Of a DNA stretch of 64,000 nucleotides, positions 58,790 through 64,000 are shown in pieces. The position numbers and the translations under genes are program-made. Source of the stretch: Paraburkholderia acidipaludis NBRC 101816. Lineage in GTDB: Bacteria; Pseudomonadota; Gammaproteobacteria; Burkholderiales; Burkholderiaceae. Numbering within the stretch: position 1 is the first letter of the stretch; each line of letters begins with the position of its first letter. Where the stretch lies: assembly GCF_000684975.1 (NCBI RefSeq), contig NZ_BAXZ01000007.1:124001-188000 (forward strand). Direction: 5' to 3'. The notes under the pieces were generated by a model. That model saw nothing but the letters and a program-made list of their open reading frames with translations. It searched no databases and was not told the DNA's origin.

Positions 58790-61513
58790 TCATTTGGCCG
58801 CTTCCGCCTCTTTGAACTCGCCCGCGTCCGGCACGCTGCCCGACGGACTCATCATGCGCGGCTGCAGCATCAGCGCGACGAGCGCGCTCCACCCGGTCTG
58901 ATGCGATGCGCCGACGCCGCGCCCGTTGTCGCCATGGAAGTACTCGTGAAACAGCACGAGATCGCGGCAATGCGGATCGGCCTGGAGCTGAGGATAGGCG
59001 CCCATTACCGGGCGTTCGTTGTTGCGGTCGAGCAAAAAGAGCGTCGTGACGCGGCGCGCCAGCTCGTCGGCAATCTGCGCGAGCGACAGCTTCTTGCCCG
59101 AACCGGTCGGATATTCCACCAGAAAGTCGTCGCCGTAATAGCGGTGGAATTCGTACAGCGACTCGATCAGCAAATAGTTGACCGGCATCCATACCGGGCC
59201 GCGCCAGTTCGAATTGCCGCCGAACACGCGCGAGTCCGATTCGGCGGGCAGGTATTGGACGCTGAAACTGCAGCCGTTATAGCGGTAGACGAAGGGCTCG
59301 TCGAGGTGGGCGCGCGACAGCGCGCGCACGCCATGCTCCGAAAGGAACTCGCTTTCGTCGAGCACGCGGCGCAGCAGCGCCTTCATGCGGTGCCCGCGCA
59401 ATAGCGAAAGCAGCAGCGCATTGCCCTTGCCCGGTTCGTTCCAGCGCGACACGAGCTGGGCAAGGTCGGGCCGGTGCTGGAGGAACCAGACAAGCCGGTC
59501 GCGCAGCCCCGGCAGGTTGCCGTGGACGTGCTCTTCCAGCACGCGCACGGCGAAGAAGGGAATCAGCCCGACGATCGAGCGCATCCGCAGCGGCACGGTG
59601 GTGCCGTCGGGCAGTTGCAGCTTGTCGTAGAAGAACTCGTCGACGCTGTCCCACAGCCCCGTCTCGCAGCCGTCGTCGCAGCTCACGGCACTCGCGATAT
59701 ACAGGAAGTGCTCGAAGAACTTCACGCCGATATCGACAAACACGTGATTCGCGAACGCGAGCTCGAGCGCCATCCGCATGAGGTCCAGCGCATACGCGGC
59801 CATCCATGCGGTGCCGTCCGCCTGATCGAGACGGCCGCCTGTGGGCAATGGCGACGAACGGTCGAAGATGCCGACGTTGTCGAGCCCGAGAAAGCCGCCC
59901 TGGAAGATGTTGTGGCCGTCCGCATCCTTGCGGTTCACCCACCAGGAAAAATTCAGGAGTAGCTTGTGAAAGATCCGCTCGAGAAAATCGCGGTCGGCGT
60001 GACCGGTGATCGAGCGATCGATTTCATAGACGCGCCATGCCGCCCACGCGTGCACCGGCGGATTCGCGTCGCCGAATGCCCATTCGTAAGCGGGAAGCTG
60101 GCCGTTCGGATGCTGGTAGCGATCCTTCACGAGCAGCAGCATTTGCTTCTTCGCGAACATCGGATCGACGAGGGCGAACGCAACCGCCTGGAACGCGAGG
60201 TCCCATGACGCGTACCACGGGTACTCCCACTTGTCCGGCATCGAGAGGATGTCGGCATTGCTCAGATGCCGCCAGTCCGCGTTGCGTCCGCGCCGGCGGG
60301 CCGCGGGAGGCGGCGGCTGCAGCGGATCGCCTTCCATCCAGCGGTTCACGTCGTACTGGTAATACTGCTTCGACCACAGCAGGCCCGCGAGCGCCTGACG
60401 CTGCACGAGCCGCGCGTCGGCACTCTCGATGTCGTGCTGCAGCGCGGCGTAGAACGCGTCTGCTTCGGCGATACGGTGTGCGAAGAGCGCGTCGATATCG
60501 AGCGACACTTCCTCCCTGGGCACGGACAGCGGGCGCCAGCGCAACGTGACGACGGCGCGGCCGTGCGCCGCGAGCTCGAAGTGGACCCGCGCGGCAGCCT
60601 TCGTGCCGGCGTCGCGCCGGATCGCATCTTCGCGGCCATGCACGACATAGTCGTTGATGCCGTCCTTGAACGGGCCGGCGCCGTCCATGCCGAAGAGCTG
60701 CTTCACGTTGGTGTCGTTCTCGCAAAACAGCCACTCGACACTCGCGCCGTCCTGCGAGGCCGCCGTCACGACGAGCGGCTCGTGCATGTCGCCCCGCGCG
60801 ACAACGTGTTCGCCGTCGGACGACGGGACCAGCGTGAGCGACGGCTTGCCGGCGGCGGTTTTCCACGACCACGTGTTGCGTGCCCAGATCTGCGGCAGCA
60901 CGTCGATCGCGGCGTGCTGCCCCGCGCGGTTCTCCACCGTGATCCGCATGACGATGTCGTCCGGCGTGTGCTTCGCGTATTCGATCTGGACGTCGAAATA
61001 GCGCGCGTCGTCGAATACGCCGGTATCGAGGATTTCGTATTCGGGCATGTGGGTGCCGCGCCGCGCGTTTTCCTCGACCAGATCCTGGTATGGAAACGCG
61101 GCCTGCGGGTACTTGTAGAGCATGCGCATATACGAATGCGTCGGCGTGCCGTCGAGGTAGAAATACAGCTCTTTCACGTCCTCGCCGTGATTGCCCTCTT
61201 CGTTCGTGAGGCCGAACAGACGCTCCTTCAGGATCGGGTCGAGGCCGTTCCACAGCGCGACCGAGAAGCACCAGCCAAGCCGCTCGTCGGCAAAGCCGGC
61301 GAGGCCGTCCTCGCCCCAGCGATAGGCGCGCATGCGTGCGTGGTCGTGCGGGAAGTAGTCCCATGCGGTGCCATGCTCGCTATAGTCTTCGCGCACCGTG
61401 CCCCACTGGCGCTCGCTCAGGTACGGTCCAAAGCGTTGCCAGCGAGCGTAATCGCCCGAATACAGGCGTTGGCCTTCAACCGTCCGGGTGAGGCCGTCGG
61501 CACGCTGCAGCAT
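58790..61513 (-). CDS. GH63-like glucosidase (MGH1-type)
   Basis: Predicted 907-residue glycoside hydrolase with an N-terminal beta-sandwich and a C-terminal (alpha/alpha)6 barrel. Motifs: SERQWGTVREDYSEHGTAWD and DHARMRAYRWGEDGLAGFAD near the start, WYASWDLAFQAVAF near 440, GGFLGLDNVGIFDRS near 560, and NSNWRGPVWMPVNYLLIESL near 765. No signal peptide, so a cytoplasmic enzyme for alpha-glucosides is likely. The ATG at 61513 is preferred because AGGAG is six bases away; the ATG at 61519 directly abuts it. Next to a debranching-enzyme gene, 138 bases away, same strand. Confidence 0.85.
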   Translation of the reverse strand: MLQRADGLTRTVEGQRLYSGDYARWQRFGPYLSERQWGTVREDYSEHGTAWDYFPHDHARMRAYRWGEDGLAGFADERLGWCFSVALWNGLDPILKERLFGLTNEEGNHGEDVKELYFYLDGTPTHSYMRMLYKYPQAAFPYQDLVEENARRGTHMPEYEILDTGVFDDARYFDVQIEYAKHTPDDIVMRITVENRAGQHAAIDVLPQIWARNTWSWKTAAGKPSLTLVPSSDGEHVVARGDMHEPLVVTAASQDGASVEWLFCENDTNVKQLFGMDGAGPFKDGINDYVVHGREDAIRRDAGTKAAARVHFELAAHGRAVVTLRWRPLSVPREEVSLDIDALFAHRIAEADAFYAALQHDIESADARLVQRQALAGLLWSKQYYQYDVNRWMEGDPLQPPPPAARRRGRNADWRHLSNADILSMPDKWEYPWYASWDLAFQAVAFALVDPMFAKKQMLLLVKDRYQHPNGQLPAYEWAFGDANPPVHAWAAWRVYEIDRSITGHADRDFLERIFHKLLLNFSWWVNRKDADGHNIFQGGFLGLDNVGIFDRSSPLPTGGRLDQADGTAWMAAYALDLMRMALELAFANHVFVDIGVKFFEHFLYIASAVSCDDGCETGLWDSVDEFFYDKLQLPDGTTVPLRMRSIVGLIPFFAVRVLEEHVHGNLPGLRDRLVWFLQHRPDLAQLVSRWNEPGKGNALLLSLLRGHRMKALLRRVLDESEFLSEHGVRALSRAHLDEPFVYRYNGCSFSVQYLPAESDSRVFGGNSNWRGPVWMPVNYLLIESLYEFHRYYGDDFLVEYPTGSGKKLSLAQIADELARRVTTLFLLDRNNERPVMGAYPQLQADPHCRDLVLFHEYFHGDNGRGVGASHQTGWSALVALMLQPRMMSPSGSVPDAGEFKEAEAAK

Positions 61514-61651
61514 GGGCATCTCCTGTTCGAGGGGCCGCCTGGGTGGGGCCGCGGAGGTCGGGGTTGCGGCGCCGGTTGGCGCGCGAACGCGTCGAGAGCC
61601 ACATGCTAGCGCGGTTTGACCGCCGGCAGGCGCACCGTAGGCCGGCGTCGG

Positions 61652-63664
61652 CTACCCCGGCACGCCAAGCCGCTTGAGAACACGCAGCAGCTCGCCGAGC
61701 GACCACGCCTGGAACGGCGTGCCGCCCGGCACATGCGGCGCGTCTCCATCGGCCACTTCGGAAACGTGATCGAGCCCGGCGCGGTCGAGATGCGCGAGCA
61801 GCGGCGCCACAAACCGTTCGTGCGCGAGCGCGCGCTGCGCCGCGGTATCGCCATGGGCATGCAGCCACGCCTCCACGAAGGGACCCAGCAGCCAGGGCCA
61901 AGCCGTGCCCTGGTGATACGCGCCGTCGCGCTCCAGCACGCCGCCCCGGTAATGCCCGCGATACGCGCGATCCGAAGGTGCGAGCGTACGCAGCCCCATG
62001 GGCGTGAGCAGATGCGTTTCGACCTGGGCGACGATCGCGCGCGCCGCGTCGCCTTCTAGCAGCGCGAACGGCAGACCGCCCGCCGCGAAAATCTGATTCG
62101 GCCGAATCGAGCGATCGACATTGCCGTCGACGTGATCGACGTCGACCACGTCGAATAGCGCGCCCGTCGACCGGTCGATGAAACGCTCCGCGAACGCGGC
62201 GCTGGCGCGCGCTTCCAGTTCGCGCCAGCGCGTGTCCCAGGCGCCTGCAATGCGGAGCGCGTTGATCCACAGCGCCTCGATTTCGACCGGCTTGCCGATA
62301 CGCGGCGTGACCACCCAGTCGCCCGCCTTCACATCCATCCAGGTGAGCTGCACGCCCGGTACGCCGGCTCGCAGCAGCCCGTCGCGCGGATCGGCTGCGA
62401 TCCGGTAGCGCGTGCCGCGCGCGTAGCCTGCGAGGATCGCGTCGACCGCGCCTTGCAGCATACGCCGCGCGGCTGGCGGCACGTTCGCGGCCGCGAAGTA
62501 ATCGTGCACCGCAACAACGAACCACAGCGAGGCGTCGACCGAGTTGTATTCGGGCGCACCGCCGCTATCGGGAAAGCGATTCGGCAGCATGCCTTCCGAG
62601 ACGGTCGCCGCCCATTCCAGCAGGATCGCGCCCGCGTCCTCATAGCGGCCGCTCGCGAGCAGCAACCCGCGCATGGCGATGAACGTGTCGCGGCCCCAGT
62701 CGGTGAACCAGGGGTAGCCCGCGACGATCGTGCGGCCCGAGCCGCGCGCGACCAGGTAAGCGCGGGCGGAGCGCTGCAGGCGCGAGCCGAGGGAGGTTCT
62801 GCGCACGGCCTCGAAGCCGGCCAGCAGCGCCGCGCGGCTCGCCGCGCCATCGCCGGTCTCGTGCGGGGTATTGGCCGCGCCAGAGCCAGGTCGCGGTTCC
62901 GCGCGGAACAGGAGCACGGCGTCGCCTTTGCCGAGATCGAACGAGAACACGCCGGGTGTCGCAAGGTCCTCGATGCAGTCGAGACCGCGCTCGCGTTCGC
63001 GCAGATAGCAGAAATTGCGGTACCAGTCCGGCGCATGCTCATAACTGCCGTTCGAGAATGCAACGATCGCGGGCAGATCGCCGTACGGTTGCCAGCCCAC
63101 CCGCTCGCCGTCGATGTGGGCGTCGAACGCGAACGCGGGGTTCTCATGGTGCAGCGCGTGGTAGTCGCGGCCCGACATCAGCGGGCGGACTTTCAGCGTA
63201 AGAGCGGGCGTGGGCGCGGGCGGTACGTCGCGCGGCGCGGCTGCATCGGCGGTCCCTGCGGCATCGGCTTCGAGGCGCCAGCGCAGCACGGTCTCGCGGC
63301 TCGCCTTCGCGACGAACAGTTCGGCGGTGAGCATGGCGCCGCCGTCGAGCCCGTAGCGCCACGTCGGCCAGGGCGCCGTGTCGAAGCTCGCGATACGGCT
63401 CGAGGTATCGGGATAGAGCAGATCGGGCGCGTAGCGCTGCATCGTCAGCGCGATCTTGCGGTCGCCGCATTCGAGCCACGCCTCGACGCCGTTGACGAGC
63501 ACCACGCGGCCGGCAGGCGGCCGCATCGCGGCAAGCAGCAGCGCGTGGTAGCGGCGCGTGCGCGCCGTCCCGACCGTGCCGGACGCGAATCCGCCCTCGC
63601 CGTCCGCTTCGAGCCATTCGTCGTAGAGGCGGGCCGCATCGATGGGACTATCAAGGCGCGTCAT
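61652..63664 (-). CDS. Glycogen debranching-type amylo-alpha-1,6-glucosidase (GH133-like)
   Basis: Predicted 670-residue enzyme. The N-terminal beta-rich domain (EWLEADGEGGFASGTVG, RRYHALLLAA) and the C-terminal (alpha/alpha)6 barrel (GYPWFTDWGRDTFIAMRGLL; NSVDASLWFVVAVHDYF; HQGTAWPWLLGPFVEAWL) match bacterial GDE/amylo-1,6-glucosidase proteins. The acid in TDWGRDTF is the expected catalytic residue. It probably acts with the GH63-like neighbour on glycogen or trehalose-related glucans. Start ATG at 63664. Confidence 0.87.
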   Translation of the reverse strand: MTRLDSPIDAARLYDEWLEADGEGGFASGTVGTARTRRYHALLLAAMRPPAGRVVLVNGVEAWLECGDRKIALTMQRYAPDLLYPDTSSRIASFDTAPWPTWRYGLDGGAMLTAELFVAKASRETVLRWRLEADAAGTADAAAPRDVPPAPTPALTLKVRPLMSGRDYHALHHENPAFAFDAHIDGERVGWQPYGDLPAIVAFSNGSYEHAPDWYRNFCYLRERERGLDCIEDLATPGVFSFDLGKGDAVLLFRAEPRPGSGAANTPHETGDGAASRAALLAGFEAVRRTSLGSRLQRSARAYLVARGSGRTIVAGYPWFTDWGRDTFIAMRGLLLASGRYEDAGAILLEWAATVSEGMLPNRFPDSGGAPEYNSVDASLWFVVAVHDYFAAANVPPAARRMLQGAVDAILAGYARGTRYRIAADPRDGLLRAGVPGVQLTWMDVKAGDWVVTPRIGKPVEIEALWINALRIAGAWDTRWRELEARASAAFAERFIDRSTGALFDVVDVDHVDGNVDRSIRPNQIFAAGGLPFALLEGDAARAIVAQVETHLLTPMGLRTLAPSDRAYRGHYRGGVLERDGAYHQGTAWPWLLGPFVEAWLHAHGDTAAQRALAHERFVAPLLAHLDRAGLDHVSEVADGDAPHVPGGTPFQAWSLGELLRVLKRLGVPG

Positions 63665-63762
63665 CGGGGTACCTCGCCCTCATGGATATCCTATGGCGCC
63701 GAGTGTAATGGAAGCGTCGCCGCCGCGTGCCATGCAGCGCTGCGGCCAAGACCGAAGCGAAT

Positions 63763-64000
63763 TCAGGCGGGGCGCCGCGCCCTTGGCCGCTTCCGGTCAT
63801 CCGGCCCAATGACGAGGTGCTGGCTGAAATGAGCCCTGACAAAATCCACGAACACCCGAACCTTGGGTGTCATTTTCCGGTTGCTGGGCCACACGATGTG
63901 GAATGTATTGGAATCCGCTACGTAGCTGTCCAACACGGTCTTCAAACGCCCATCCGCAACCGCGTGCTTGACGGCGAAGTCCGGCGCGCATGTGATCCCC
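63763..64000 (-). CDS. LysR regulator, C-terminal end (5' part beyond window)
   Basis: The last 79 codons of a LysR effector domain: the segment APDFAVKHAVADGRLKTVL, then FHIVWPSNRKMTPKVRVFVD and FVRAHFSQHL, a common LysR C terminus, ending at a TGA. The DNA-binding half lies right of the window, so its target and completeness cannot be judged. Confidence 0.75.
   Translation of the reverse strand, partial: GITCAPDFAVKHAVADGRLKTVLDSYVADSNTFHIVWPSNRKMTPKVRVFVDFVRAHFSQHLVIGPDDRKRPRARRPA

Noticed and set aside
1..64000. CRISPR arrays, tRNA or rRNA genes, phage modules
   Set aside because: No regularly spaced repeats, cloverleaf-like sequences or phage structural motifs were found on reading either strand.

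Overview
The window is GC-rich (roughly two thirds G+C by eye), with tightly packed genes, and its gene content points to a Burkholderiaceae bacterium of the Burkholderia/Paraburkholderia/Caballeronia type. The indicators are a complete Wsp surface-sensing cluster, a quinate/shikimate catabolic cluster with a fused dehydroshikimate dehydratase/HPPD-like protein, an MdtABC/MuxABC-type efflux operon with two RND pumps, a PACE efflux gene and many LysR/TetR regulators. A lone KfrA-like coiled-coil protein would fit a plasmid-derived secondary chromosome or megaplasmid, but this window alone cannot decide that. I saw no tRNA, rRNA, CRISPR array, transposase or phage gene.

Layout. (1) 1-8.4 kb, minus strand: wspA-B-C-D-E-F-R, with wspR cut by the window edge. 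This chemosensory pathway should drive c-di-GMP synthesis. (2) 8.7-11 kb: a TetR regulator, a short-chain dehydrogenase and an epimerase-like protein, with related inverted repeats before tetR and before the dehydrogenase. (3) 11-18.2 kb: quinate/shikimate catabolism. aroQ-aroE-MFS-tetR read left from a promoter region holding a perfect 14-bp palindrome; the dehydroshikimate dehydratase and a PucR-type regulator read right. (4) 18.3-22.9 kb: a FadD-like ligase, a PiT phosphate transporter and an AraC regulator. (5) 22.9-25.3 kb: a scarred stretch with a LysR gene and an N-carbamoylputrescine amidase gene that have both lost their 5' ends, a Tat-signal-only ORF, a short histidine-kinase remnant, two nearly identical 18-bp boxes exactly 450 bp apart, and an orphan terminator. 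(6) 25.5-27.1 kb: an acyl/acetyl-CoA synthetase. (7) 27.4-36.9 kb: the efflux operon (adaptor, two RND pumps, outer-membrane factor). (8) 37-45 kb: tautomerase/TetR pair, PRC-barrel protein, PACE/LysR pair, dienelactone hydrolase, and a LysR-controlled benzoylformate decarboxylase plus benzaldehyde-type dehydrogenase. (9) 45.1-51.1 kb: small ORF, DUF4239 membrane protein, glutathione transferase, a CGNR-regulator operon, and a YceH-like protein. (10) 51.2-57 kb: MerR/old-yellow-enzyme pair, aldo/keto reductase, and an NTF2-like protein/acyl-CoA ligase/TetR module. (11) 57.1-64 kb: KfrA-like protein, two carbohydrate-active enzymes (GH63-like and glycogen-debranching-like), and the end of a LysR gene.

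Most of the window is orderly metabolic and regulatory DNA in which regulators sit beside their likely targets. The parts most worth a second look are the CGNR operon at 47-49.7 kb, where two of three enzymes lack expected catalytic residues and the promoter carries a tandem 31-bp operator-like repeat; the scarred 23-25.3 kb stretch; and the unassigned NTF2/ligase/TetR module at 54.3-57 kb with a strong 9-7-9 inverted repeat.
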